Positions 48,500-56,800 of a stretch of 64,000 nucleotides of DNA are shown one piece after another (position 1 is the first letter of the stretch; every line of letters begins with the position of its first letter). The DNA comes from Photobacterium profundum. GTDB lineage: Bacteria; Pseudomonadota; Gammaproteobacteria; Enterobacterales; Vibrionaceae. The position numbers were made by a program, and so were the translations under genes. Location: assembly GCF_003026285.1 (NCBI RefSeq), contig NZ_PYOD01000009.1:103439-167438 (forward strand). The letters are read 5' to 3'. The notes beneath the pieces are model-generated. The model saw only the letters and a program-made list of their open reading frames with translations. It was not told the DNA's origin and did not search any database.

Positions 48500-49645
48500 T
48501 CAACAATCAGAACGTAACGGGTCTTCCTTTAGGTCAAAGGGCTGGATCGTATTATCTAGGATCCATTCTTTGATTTTCGACATGATAAGGGGATGAGAAA
48601 GCAAATCGAGATGGTTTATTCCCTCGCCTATCCACTTATGCTTAGGTGGGAAATCCAACCCAATATGTCCTGTTTCAGCATCACCCAATGCACTTGATAC
48701 AGGTACAAGCCCATCGCCTAACATTTGGCTTTTCTCATCGTAAAAATTATTCCCAAGGCAGCTCGCTATCGCATAACATGCAACCCCTTCAGGCAACGTA
48801 GGTCGCTTTTTAAGTATCTTTCTTGTTTCTTCATCTTGCTGCCAATCACTATGGCAAACAAAGCCTTGGCTTAGGTCTCTTGTTCCACTACTGCGAATTT
48901 CCGTTACTTTACTTAACACCTTTAAATACGGCGCATCTGCAATTCTCTCATCCACCCAGCTTGCCAGTTTAGCCAATGGGGCACCATTATGTGGTGTGCC
49001 TAATGTAATAAATGTGGTTAATTTATCTAACCAATCTACATCATGCTGCTTGCCATAATAACAAGCACTGCGAGTAACCAACCCGCCCATACTATGACCT
49101 ACTATCACTAACTCAGTGACCGCACATGGCCAAGCGGCTAATAACGCCTCAAGTTTTAAGGCAAACTCTTCGCCGTTAGCTGAAATATGCATGCCAGTGT
49201 TATAACGAAGGTAGATGGGGGTATAACCAAATGTTGCCATGAAACGACCATGATCATGCTCTTTACGCAACCATTGCACATCATTCATGCACCAACCGTG
49301 TACGCAAAGTATAATTCTGTCTGTCGCTGCTGGCAGTTGAAGGGATAATAAAGCCGGATCGTTACTTAGTGTTTGCTGCTGATCGCGAAACTGCATCTTT
49401 TGCGCAAAACGACTATCACGTTGTTCAAGAGAATCACCTACCATGCCATTTAAGGTTGCAATCACTGCATCACTCTGGACGGGTGGTAGACCCTGCTCGA
49501 TAAATTCTGTGACTTTATCTTTAGCGACTCCGGTGTTCTCAACCATTTTAGAAGAAATCTCATCTACTAATGCTTGGAATTTCTGACTAAGGTTATTCCT
49601 TGAAATCATACTCACACCCCGATTTGTGGTTCTAAATGCTTTCAT
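48500..49645 (-). CDS. Alpha/beta hydrolase, lipase-like (PGAP1 type)
   Basis: This 381-residue protein has an alpha/beta-hydrolase core: the HGW oxyanion strand ILCVHGWCMND, nucleophile Ser in VGHSMGGLVTRSA, and TLGTPHNGAPLA. Candidate acid and His are in the C-terminal part (LGDGLVPVSSA, GINHLDLL). There is no signal peptide, so it acts in the cytoplasm. It lies between the arsenic and neutral-lipid loci on the same strand as the GMC gene; hydrolysis of stored esters is possible but unproven. An internal start at 49609 (GGGGTGTGAG upstream) is also reasonable. Confidence 0.82.
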   Translation of the reverse strand: MKAFRTTNRGVSMISRNNLSQKFQALVDEISSKMVENTGVAKDKVTEFIEQGLPPVQSDAVIATLNGMVGDSLEQRDSRFAQKMQFRDQQQTLSNDPALLSLQLPAATDRIILCVHGWCMNDVQWLRKEHDHGRFMATFGYTPIYLRYNTGMHISANGEEFALKLEALLAAWPCAVTELVIVGHSMGGLVTRSACYYGKQHDVDWLDKLTTFITLGTPHNGAPLAKLASWVDERIADAPYLKVLSKVTEIRSSGTRDLSQGFVCHSDWQQDEETRKILKKRPTLPEGVACYAIASCLGNNFYDEKSQMLGDGLVPVSSALGDAETGHIGLDFPPKHKWIGEGINHLDLLSHPLIMSKIKEWILDNTIQPFDLKEDPLRSDC

Positions 49646-49898
49646 CTAGTGATTCATCTTTCCAAGTACTAATATTTTAGCAACCTATTAGTAAATAACT
49701 TAATATCTATACAATCATATATTGTGTTGGCAATACATGTTTATATGACAATTTAGTAGATTTAATTGAAATAAAAGAAACAGAATAGAAAATAACAGGC
49801 AACTTGAATTTAAAACCAAAAAACATAATAATAAAAACCTGACAGATAATTATAATAAATAAAATTAGAATAATCACCCTAACTTTCACATTAAACAT

Positions 49899-49926
49899 AA
49901 AAAAGGCTGAAATAATCCAGCCTTTC
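49899..49926 (-). terminator. Terminator of GMC oxidoreductase gene
   Basis: On the minus strand AAAGGCTG/CAGCCTTT flank an 8-nt loop and run into TTTTAT. A hydrophobic frame in this gap (49707-49928) overlaps the terminator and is judged spurious. Confidence 0.85.
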
Positions 49927-49945
49927 ACGCTTATAGATAATACAA

Positions 49946-51583
49946 TTAAACTTTTGTTGTTTCTTTAACCTTTATTTCAGTATTATTCTTTTTATAATCA
50001 ATCAAAATCATATCAGCTGCTTTTTCTGCAATCATAATAGTTGGCGCATTGGTATTGCCACCAATTAACGTAGGCATAATTGACGCGTCTACAACACGCA
50101 AACCTTTAAGGCCAATTACCTTTAACTCTGGGTCGACGACAGCTTGATCATCAACACCCATCTTACAAGTGCCAACTGGATGGTAAATCGACTCCGCTTT
50201 TCGGCGAATGAATGCTTCTAACTGTTCGTCTGTTTGAACCTGTTTTCCTGGAAATACTTCAACACCTCGGTAATGATCAAAAGCTGGTTGCTTCAAAATT
50301 TCACGAGACATTTTAATGCCTTTTATCATGATTTTGATGTCTTCTTCGTTCTCTAAATAACGCGCATTAATCAAAGGAGGAACAGCAGGGTCTGCACTTC
50401 TCAATGTCAGTTCTCCTCGACTTTTAGGCCGAAGGTTACACGCATGCAATGAATAACCATGCCTAACTGTTTGCAATAGATTAAGACCATGATTATCAAG
50501 AAAACACGGTGAAAAGTGAAATTGAACATCAGGAACAGCAAGGGAGGGATCACTCTTTACAAAGCCACCAGCCTCTGCAATATTCGTGGTGAAATTACCT
50601 TTTCGAAATAATAAAAAGTCAAAAATACCTTTAATGGAACGCATTAAGGCAACAGGCGAAAAACCAACCGAGTGAAATGTACGTTCGCGAGTTACTGCCA
50701 GTACATCAAGATGATCTTGTAAATTTTTACCTACGCCATCGAGCTGAGAAATTTGTTCTATACCATACTGATTTAAAACATCTTTACCACCAACACCAGA
50801 AATTAACAAGAGCTGAGGACTGTTGATTGCCCCCCCACTAAGAATGACTTCTTTCGTTGCGGTTATCGTATGTGTTTTACCCTCTTTAAGGTAATCGATC
50901 CCAACTGCTGCTTTACCATCAAAGTTAATTTTTGTCGTCAATGCATCAGTAATAATGGTAAGGTTTTCTCTTTGTTCAATCGGTCGTAAATACCCGACGG
51001 CAGAGCTACAACGCTGACCATTTTTTTGCGTTACCTGATAATAGCCAACACCTTCTTGATCTTCGCCGTTAAAGTCATCTGCTAACTTATGTCCAGCTTG
51101 CTGAGAAGCGTTAAGAAACGCTTTGGATAATGGGTTTTTTGTCCGTAAGTCAGCGACATTTAACGGCCCACCCGCACCATGGTAAGTACTTGCACCACGC
51201 TCTTGGTGTTGAGCTTTTTTGAAGTAAGGTAATACGTCACTATAAGCCCAACCGTCATTACCTAGCGTTGCCCACTCATCGTAATCGCAAGCATGCCCAC
51301 GTATGTAACACATCGCATTTGAAGCGCTACTTCCCCCTAATGTTTTACCACGAGGCCAAAATAGCTTTCGCCCACCAAGGTGTGATTCTTGCTCTGTATA
51401 GTAGCGCCAATTCATTTTTTTTGAGTGCATCATTCCTATCAAACCCAATGGTACATGTACCATTACACTTGAATCTTTTGGCCCAGCTTCTACCAAACAA
51501 ACTTTTATATTTTTATCGGCTGACAATCTATTAGCAAGTACGCACCCAGCAGATCCAGCACCTACAATTATAAAGTCATACAT
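49946..51583 (-). CDS. GMC-family FAD alcohol oxidoreductase
   Basis: This 545-residue flavoenzyme is of the glucose-methanol-choline family. The dinucleotide fold [17 protein letters not shown], the [16 protein letters not shown] signature, the second signature [15 protein letters not shown] and the C-terminal [26 protein letters not shown] are all present. Relatives include choline dehydrogenase and the alkanol dehydrogenase AlkJ, which oxidises long-chain alcohols to aldehydes. Divergence by 305 bp from the fatty acyl reductase gene suggests it acts on fatty alcohol here; that is inference. GAGAGGAT precedes the start. Confidence 0.9.
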   Translation of the reverse strand: MYDFIIVGAGSAGCVLANRLSADKNIKVCLVEAGPKDSSVMVHVPLGLIGMMHSKKMNWRYYTEQESHLGGRKLFWPRGKTLGGSSASNAMCYIRGHACDYDEWATLGNDGWAYSDVLPYFKKAQHQERGASTYHGAGGPLNVADLRTKNPLSKAFLNASQQAGHKLADDFNGEDQEGVGYYQVTQKNGQRCSSAVGYLRPIEQRENLTIITDALTTKINFDGKAAVGIDYLKEGKTHTITATKEVILSGGAINSPQLLLISGVGGKDVLNQYGIEQISQLDGVGKNLQDHLDVLAVTRERTFHSVGFSPVALMRSIKGIFDFLLFRKGNFTTNIAEAGGFVKSDPSLAVPDVQFHFSPCFLDNHGLNLLQTVRHGYSLHACNLRPKSRGELTLRSADPAVPPLINARYLENEEDIKIMIKGIKMSREILKQPAFDHYRGVEVFPGKQVQTDEQLEAFIRRKAESIYHPVGTCKMGVDDQAVVDPELKVIGLKGLRVVDASIMPTLIGGNTNAPTIMIAEKAADMILIDYKKNNTEIKVKETTKV

Positions 51584-51888
51584 AATATCCTCTCACATTC
51601 ATTGTAATGATTATTGCCAGCCAAATTTTATTTAAAGTTAATATTGTTATTATAAATAAATGTTGTTTTTAATATAAAATCACTCTTTTCTACCATTATA
51701 AATCATAGTGTAACTTCCAAAAAAACTTATTAATTTTTTCACTTAAGATGAAATAAGGCCGTTAATTTAAATAAAAAGGTGATCTGTTTAATAGTTTCAA
51801 AGATTTAGTAACGACAAGAGCTCTGACCAGTGTATTTTGTATTTCTTAAAGGAATGTTATTAGATCAGTTGTATATTAAGGAGAGACC
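51584..51888. other. Divergent promoter region GMC / acyl reductase
   Basis: This 305-bp AT-rich gap must hold both divergent promoters. No clear operator palindrome was seen. A strong AAGGAGAG ribosome site for the reductase lies at its right end. Confidence 0.45.
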
Positions 51889-53880
51889 ATGGCATATTTT
51901 TTGACTGGCGGTACAGGCTTTCTTGGACGAAACCTCATCACCAGACTTCTAAAGCGAGAAGGTAATATTTACGTCCTTTGTCACAATGAACAATCACGAG
52001 ATATACTCAAAGCTTACATAGAAGAGAAGTCTATTCCTGCTGGCCGTGTATTACCTGTCACTGGTAATTTAACGCAGGCTGGTTTAGGTTTAGCGAAAGA
52101 CGATATTGCAAAATTATCTGGCTCTATTACGCATTTTTTCCACCTTGCGGCTATTTATGATTTAAATGCCACAGCCGAAATACAAGAAGCTGTAAACATC
52201 GAAGGGACACAAAATGCTGTCGATGCGGCTGAATATTTACAAGCAGGTTGCTTCCATCACATCAGCTCAATTGCAGCTGCTGGTTTGTTCGAAGGGCACT
52301 TCCGCGAAGATATGTTCGATGAAGCGGAAAATCTCGATCACCCTTACTTCTCAACCAAGCACTTATCAGAGAAAGTTGTTCGCGAAAAATGTACCGTTCC
52401 CTTTCGTGTATACCGTCCTGGTATGGTTGTGGGCGACTCAAAAACGGGGATTGCAGATCGTGCCGATGGGCCGTACTACTTCTTCAAAATGCTACAACGC
52501 ATTCGTAATGTATTGCCAGCATGGGTACCAACGATTGGTTTAGAAGGCGGACGTCTTAATATCGTACCCGTTGATTACGTTGTTGATGCACTAGACCATA
52601 TTGCGCATAAAGATGACTTAGATGGACGTTGTTTCCACCTAACTGATCCTAAACCTTACCGTTCAGGTGAAGTGCTTAATATTTTTGCTGAAGCAGGCCA
52701 TGCACCTCGTATGGCATTACGTTTAGATGCACGCTTATTTGGCTTTATTCCCAATCAAATGAAGAACGCTATTTTATCGTTACCAACGATTAAACAAATT
52801 AGCGACGTAACGATGAAAGATCTTGGTATTCCTTCATCAGCATTACAATTCTTCACCTACCCTACAGAGTTTGATTGCCGTGAAACGCAAAAAGCCCTAA
52901 AAGGTTCTGGTATTGAGTGCCCTCGCTTACCAAGCTATGCCCCTGCCATTTGGGATTATTGGGAGCGTCACCTTGACCCAGAGATCTCGGGTGATCGCAG
53001 CCTTAAAGGTCGCGTAGAAAATAAGATCATTTTGATCACTGGCGCAAGTTCAGGCATTGGGCAGGCAACCGCCTTCAAGCTTGCCGAGAATGGCGCACAA
53101 ATGATTTTGGTTGCCCGTGATGAAGAAAAACTGGCTAACACTAAAAAGGAAGTCGAAGAACGTGGTGGTATCGCGCATACATACCAGTGTGATTTATCCA
53201 ATATAGAACAGGTAGATACGCTTGTTGAAAATATATTGGCTGAACATGGTCGTGTTGATATCTTAATTAATAACGCTGGTCGCTCGATTCGTCGCTCTGT
53301 TGCAAACTCCGTTGATCGTTTCCATGACTATGAGCGCACAATGCAGTTGAACTACTTTGGCTCATTGAAATTAACCTTAGGCTTACTACCAAGTATGGAA
53401 GCACAAGGTGGCGGTCATGTTATTAATATTTCATCCATTGGTGTACTGACTAATGCCCCTCGTTTCTCTGCTTATGTTGCTTCAAAAGCCGCGATGGATG
53501 CATTTACGCGCTGTGCTGCCTCTGAATATTCAGACATGAACATTAACTTCACAACGATCAACATGCCTTTAGTGGCAACACCAATGATCGCACCAACGAA
53601 GATCTACAAATCGGTACCAACATTATCGCCAGATCAAGCTGCTGATTTGTTAGCAACAGCAATCATTGATAAGCCTAAACGTATTGCAACTAACTTAGGT
53701 ATTTTCGGTTCCGTGATTCATGCCCTTTTCCCTAAACTTGCTGAAATAATCATGAACAGTAGCTTCCGTATGTTCCCTGATTCGAAAGAAAGTGAGCAAG
53801 GTAAAGAAGATAAAACAGAAAAAGCATCATCAGCAGAGCTAATGGCATTCTCTGCACTACTACGTGGTATTCACTTGTAG
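51889..53880 (+). CDS. Bifunctional fatty acyl-CoA/ACP reductase (alcohol-forming, FAR)
   Basis: This 663-residue protein has two reductase domains. The N-terminal extended-SDR domain (about 1-365) has TGGTGFLG (6-13) and catalytic Tyr153-x3-Lys157. The C-terminal classical SDR domain (about 375-600) has TGASSGIG (384-391) and Tyr529-x3-Lys533. Length, domain order and long shared segments (RPGMV, EGGRLNIVPVDYVVDALDHI, LPSYAPAIWDYWERHLDP, GRSIRRS, MFPDS) match the Marinobacter fatty acyl reductase that makes fatty alcohols from acyl-CoA or acyl-ACP with NADPH. It is followed by an acyl-CoA-binding protein gene. Confidence 0.94.
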   Translation: MAYFLTGGTGFLGRNLITRLLKREGNIYVLCHNEQSRDILKAYIEEKSIPAGRVLPVTGNLTQAGLGLAKDDIAKLSGSITHFFHLAAIYDLNATAEIQEAVNIEGTQNAVDAAEYLQAGCFHHISSIAAAGLFEGHFREDMFDEAENLDHPYFSTKHLSEKVVREKCTVPFRVYRPGMVVGDSKTGIADRADGPYYFFKMLQRIRNVLPAWVPTIGLEGGRLNIVPVDYVVDALDHIAHKDDLDGRCFHLTDPKPYRSGEVLNIFAEAGHAPRMALRLDARLFGFIPNQMKNAILSLPTIKQISDVTMKDLGIPSSALQFFTYPTEFDCRETQKALKGSGIECPRLPSYAPAIWDYWERHLDPEISGDRSLKGRVENKIILITGASSGIGQATAFKLAENGAQMILVARDEEKLANTKKEVEERGGIAHTYQCDLSNIEQVDTLVENILAEHGRVDILINNAGRSIRRSVANSVDRFHDYERTMQLNYFGSLKLTLGLLPSMEAQGGGHVINISSIGVLTNAPRFSAYVASKAAMDAFTRCAASEYSDMNINFTTINMPLVATPMIAPTKIYKSVPTLSPDQAADLLATAIIDKPKRIATNLGIFGSVIHALFPKLAEIIMNSSFRMFPDSKESEQGKEDKTEKASSAELMAFSALLRGIHL

Positions 53881-53948
53881 TTTAAAACCCACCTTCATCG
53901 GTGGCTAGGTATTAACAACTTTATAATTTTAATTAAGGATAGAAAATC

Positions 53949-54215
53949 ATGGCAGATTTAAAAGCAAGCTTTGCACAAGCACAGTTAGACGTTAAGAAAC
54001 TGACTCAGCGCCCAACAAACGATGAATTGCTCACAATGTATTCTTTGTTCAAGCAAGCCACTGATGGTGACGTACACGGCAAGCGTCCAGGCATGTTTGA
54101 CTTTAAAGGGGCGGCAAAATACGAAGCATGGGAAAAGCAAAAAGGAATGGATGCTGAAACTGCGATGCAGAAGTATGTTGAGCAAGTAGAAAAAATGGCA
54201 GCAACTTACGCATAA
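53949..54215 (+). CDS. Acyl-CoA-binding protein (ACBP)
   Basis: This 88-residue four-helix ACBP has YSLFKQATDGDVHGKRPGMFD and KGAAKYEAWEKQKG, the CoA- and acyl-binding positions of the eukaryotic-type family. ACBPs bind and shuttle long-chain acyl-CoA and are patchy in bacteria. Being 68 bp downstream of the acyl reductase gene, with no promoter seen between and a terminator after it, suggests that it delivers substrate to the reductase or to the wax synthase. Ribosome site AAGGAT. Confidence 0.94.
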   Translation: MADLKASFAQAQLDVKKLTQRPTNDELLTMYSLFKQATDGDVHGKRPGMFDFKGAAKYEAWEKQKGMDAETAMQKYVEQVEKMAATYA

Positions 54216-54240
54216 TCTATGCGTAGCTAAGATACTATAA

Positions 54241-54266
54241 GACCGCACTTGATGCGGTCTTTTTTA
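54241..54266 (+). terminator. Terminator of FAR-ACBP operon
   Basis: GACCGCA/TGCGGTC stem with a CTTGA loop and seven T. Confidence 0.92.
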
Positions 54267-54272
54267 TGCGCA

Positions 54273-54306
54273 GAAAAAACCGCAATCTATAAGTATAGAT
54301 TGCGGC
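54273..54306 (-). terminator. Terminator of phasin-WS/DGAT operon
   Basis: On the minus strand a perfect 12-bp stem (CCGCAATCTATA/TATAGATTGCGG) is followed by TTTTTTC. Confidence 0.92.
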
Positions 54307-54342
54307 AATAAGGGGAAGGAACGTCTTTCTTATTATGCTACG

Positions 54343-56022
54343 TTATGATGAAGCTGATGAACTTTTTGGAATGATATCGATAGCAACTGATTCATTCATT
54401 AGCTCTTCATTTATCGGCTTAACTGCAGGATCAATCTCGATTGTTTTAGAAAGCATGGCAGTTAACTGTGATAATTGCTTTTCCAGTTTCTCTACTCGCT
54501 GCTGTTTCTCTATATACAAACGCTCAAATTCAGCATCATCTGGCGTAAGGGCTTCGCGTGCTGCAAGTACCGCCATTTCAACCGCCACTGTATCGCTATC
54601 ATGACTTTCCATCTGCTCTGATACCGCTGACACTGCTGTATCCATGATGTCTTGTTCTAACTCATCTAAGGCTTCTTCCATGTATCCTGCAATTACCTCA
54701 AACCCAGGTAAAGACTGACTACATGCAACCAATGAGTAGTACATCTTCCCTGCATTACTGAAGAATGTAATATTCAGCGTTTGGCCTGGCATAAGCAACG
54801 ATACTGGGTATTGCTCTTTTACTTCTGCACCCATGAAATACAAGGTGTCTTTTACACCCGGTACATTAGAGATCAGTAAGTTACTTGCTGGCGGAATAAA
54901 GCCATTTAAGCCAAATTTACCACTAATTAGAGACGCACCATTAACAAGTAAAGAGTAATTAACATAAGCATCAGGTGAGATATTTAAGGCTTCATTTTTT
55001 AAATCAACCGTTGCCTGCTGAATCGCTTCTAATCGCTCTAATGACGTTAAGTGTGCTCGACCTAGCTCAACATGCCCGATAGACATCTTATTGCCTTTAC
55101 TTGCAACCTCTCCTTTACTACGAAGGTTAATTGGCATCATGGCAACTAACGGTTTTCTTAAAGGTAACGAGCGATCATTCAAGTACCGATTCAGCGCAAT
55201 ATCACTTACCGTAAAGAGTACATCATTCATTGATGAACCAGTAATGCGACTAAGCTGATTCAATTTACCCATCGAAAAATGCCCCAAACTCACCGCTCGG
55301 CTACGCTTAGGGCTCAAGTTAAAAGGCGTTTTGGGTGCGGTAAACGGCACCTTCAAATCACAATCAGCCAGTTTTACAGCTTTCAATGCAAGCTTACTAC
55401 CCAATCGGAACATGGATGGAATAAGTGATATTTGCTTTGATGCCTGCGAGGCTGTTTTTATTACCATGTCGGTAAGGTGTGTTTCTGCACGACGCTCTGA
55501 CGCCGTTTTACGTAAATCACACTGCCAAATAGGCTTAGTAAATGATTCTTCTGGATTTGTAGCACAACTGCGGGTAAATAAACTACTGGCACGAACACCA
55601 TCAGCCATAGAATGGTGAATTTTAAATACAATAGCCACACGGTTATTTTCAAGTCCACCAATCACCCATACTTCCCACATTGGTCGACTTCGATCCAATA
55701 CTTGACCATGTAGACGACCAACAACTTGTTGTAACTGTTGATCATTTCCTGGTGAGGGAAGCATAGTAATACGTAAATGATCTTCTAAATTCACTCTCGG
55801 TAGTGTTTGCCAGCTCGGTTTGCCTGTAAACGACCACTGAAGCTTCCAATTAAAAGGTGCTGTCACATCAGTTTGCTGTAAAAATTCACCATAAAGATCT
55901 TGCGCATACGTAGCCGCATGCTCTTTAGGCGGTTCTAATACAACTAAACCAGTTACATGCATTGGTGTTTTGTCAGATTCAAAAATAATGAAACTTAAGT
56001 CGAGAAGAGACAAACTAGGCAT
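54343..56022 (-). CDS. Wax ester synthase/diacylglycerol acyltransferase (WS/DGAT)
   Basis: This 559-residue acyltransferase esterifies fatty alcohol, or diacylglycerol, with acyl-CoA. The catalytic HHSMADG (136-142), the PLW-type motif as RPMWEVW, the ND motif in SSMNDVLF, and LLISNVPGVKD are all present. The main domain ends near residue 440. It is followed by an extra tail of about 115 residues with a Lys/Glu/Leu coiled coil (EKQQRVEKLEKQLSQL) that typical 450-480-residue enzymes lack. Its start is 11 bp after the phasin-like gene, so the two form an operon convergent with FAR-ACBP. Confidence 0.93.
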   Translation of the reverse strand: MPSLSLLDLSFIIFESDKTPMHVTGLVVLEPPKEHAATYAQDLYGEFLQQTDVTAPFNWKLQWSFTGKPSWQTLPRVNLEDHLRITMLPSPGNDQQLQQVVGRLHGQVLDRSRPMWEVWVIGGLENNRVAIVFKIHHSMADGVRASSLFTRSCATNPEESFTKPIWQCDLRKTASERRAETHLTDMVIKTASQASKQISLIPSMFRLGSKLALKAVKLADCDLKVPFTAPKTPFNLSPKRSRAVSLGHFSMGKLNQLSRITGSSMNDVLFTVSDIALNRYLNDRSLPLRKPLVAMMPINLRSKGEVASKGNKMSIGHVELGRAHLTSLERLEAIQQATVDLKNEALNISPDAYVNYSLLVNGASLISGKFGLNGFIPPASNLLISNVPGVKDTLYFMGAEVKEQYPVSLLMPGQTLNITFFSNAGKMYYSLVACSQSLPGFEVIAGYMEEALDELEQDIMDTAVSAVSEQMESHDSDTVAVEMAVLAAREALTPDDAEFERLYIEKQQRVEKLEKQLSQLTAMLSKTIEIDPAVKPINEELMNESVAIDIIPKSSSASS

Positions 56023-56033
56023 AGATGTTCCTC

Positions 56034-56390
56034 TTATTTTTGCAAAAGCTTATCAACAGCTGCCGTTAGCGTATCAATACGCTCTTCGAGGCCTGATAAT
56101 TTAGTGCGGTCGATACCGCTGGTACGGCGAATAACATAGTTCACCTGCTTTTCAACGTTACTTAAGACAACTTTTTTGGTGGAACCGATACGCTGCTTAC
56201 TCTCGGCTTCAACATATTCACCTTTATCAACTAAAGCGCGGAACTGACTACTTAACAAACCTCGAGTTTGCTGTTTTTGTTCCATGCCTTTGCTATAAGC
56301 ACCTAGACCCGCTAAATAAACAGTGCGAGCAGTCTCTTCACCAACAGAAGTAACAGATTTAACACTTCCGATTATATTTTTTAGTATCAT
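56034..56390 (-). CDS. Phasin-like granule-associated protein
   Basis: This 118-residue protein matches the poly-granule-associated (PhaI/PhaF-type) phasin pattern: an N-terminal amphipathic segment with TVYLAGLGAYSKG, ALVDKGEYVEAE, and a C-terminal coiled coil (LEERIDTLTAAVDKLL). Phasins coat polymer or lipid inclusions. It is encoded 11 bp before the WS/DGAT gene and no PHA synthase is present in the window. It may therefore coat wax-ester or triacylglycerol bodies. The alternative, a PHA granule role with a synthase elsewhere, cannot be excluded. Confidence 0.85.
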   Translation of the reverse strand: MILKNIIGSVKSVTSVGEETARTVYLAGLGAYSKGMEQKQQTRGLLSSQFRALVDKGEYVEAESKQRIGSTKKVVLSNVEKQVNYVIRRTSGIDRTKLSGLEERIDTLTAAVDKLLQK

Positions 56391-56800
56391 AATTAATTCC
56401 CTTATTTATTATTAGCCTGCTTCTTATTACGAAAATAAATAAAAGAAACAATGGCATCTAGCATTAAAATAAGGTTAGCAATTAAAATTAGATCATTCTT
56501 TCTAATTTTAAAATTAGAACATCGCTGAGATCACAAAAATAAAATACAGATAAATACAAACAAAATCAAAAACTTAAAGATGGTCAGACCTGTCTTCTTT
56601 TATTTTAGAATACTCAACCTAATTATCTTGATTTATTTCACCTAACTATCTGTGATTGGGTTCAACATATTGAAATAAAATTCAATTTTCAATAGACAAC
56701 TAGAGTCATAACTCTATCCTTTAAAAGTATAAAGATAATAATAAAACAACTTAGCAAACACTCGCCACCAATAGTAAATATAGTGAAAAAGGAATTTGTC
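56391..56800. other. Divergent promoter region phasin / CoA-transferase
   Basis: This very AT-rich 410-bp gap holds no credible ORF. It must contain promoters for the phasin-WS/DGAT and CoA-transferase units. Confidence 0.45.

Noticed and set aside
49707..49928. Hydrophobic 73-codon minus-strand frame
   Set aside because: It overlaps the terminator of the GMC gene, has no ribosome site and is made of AT-rich intergenic sequence. It is probably a chance ORF.
56034..56390. Evidence for a PHA biosynthesis locus
   Set aside because: A phasin-like gene is present, but there is no phaC, phaA or phaB in the window. The neighbouring WS/DGAT makes a neutral-lipid role more likely.
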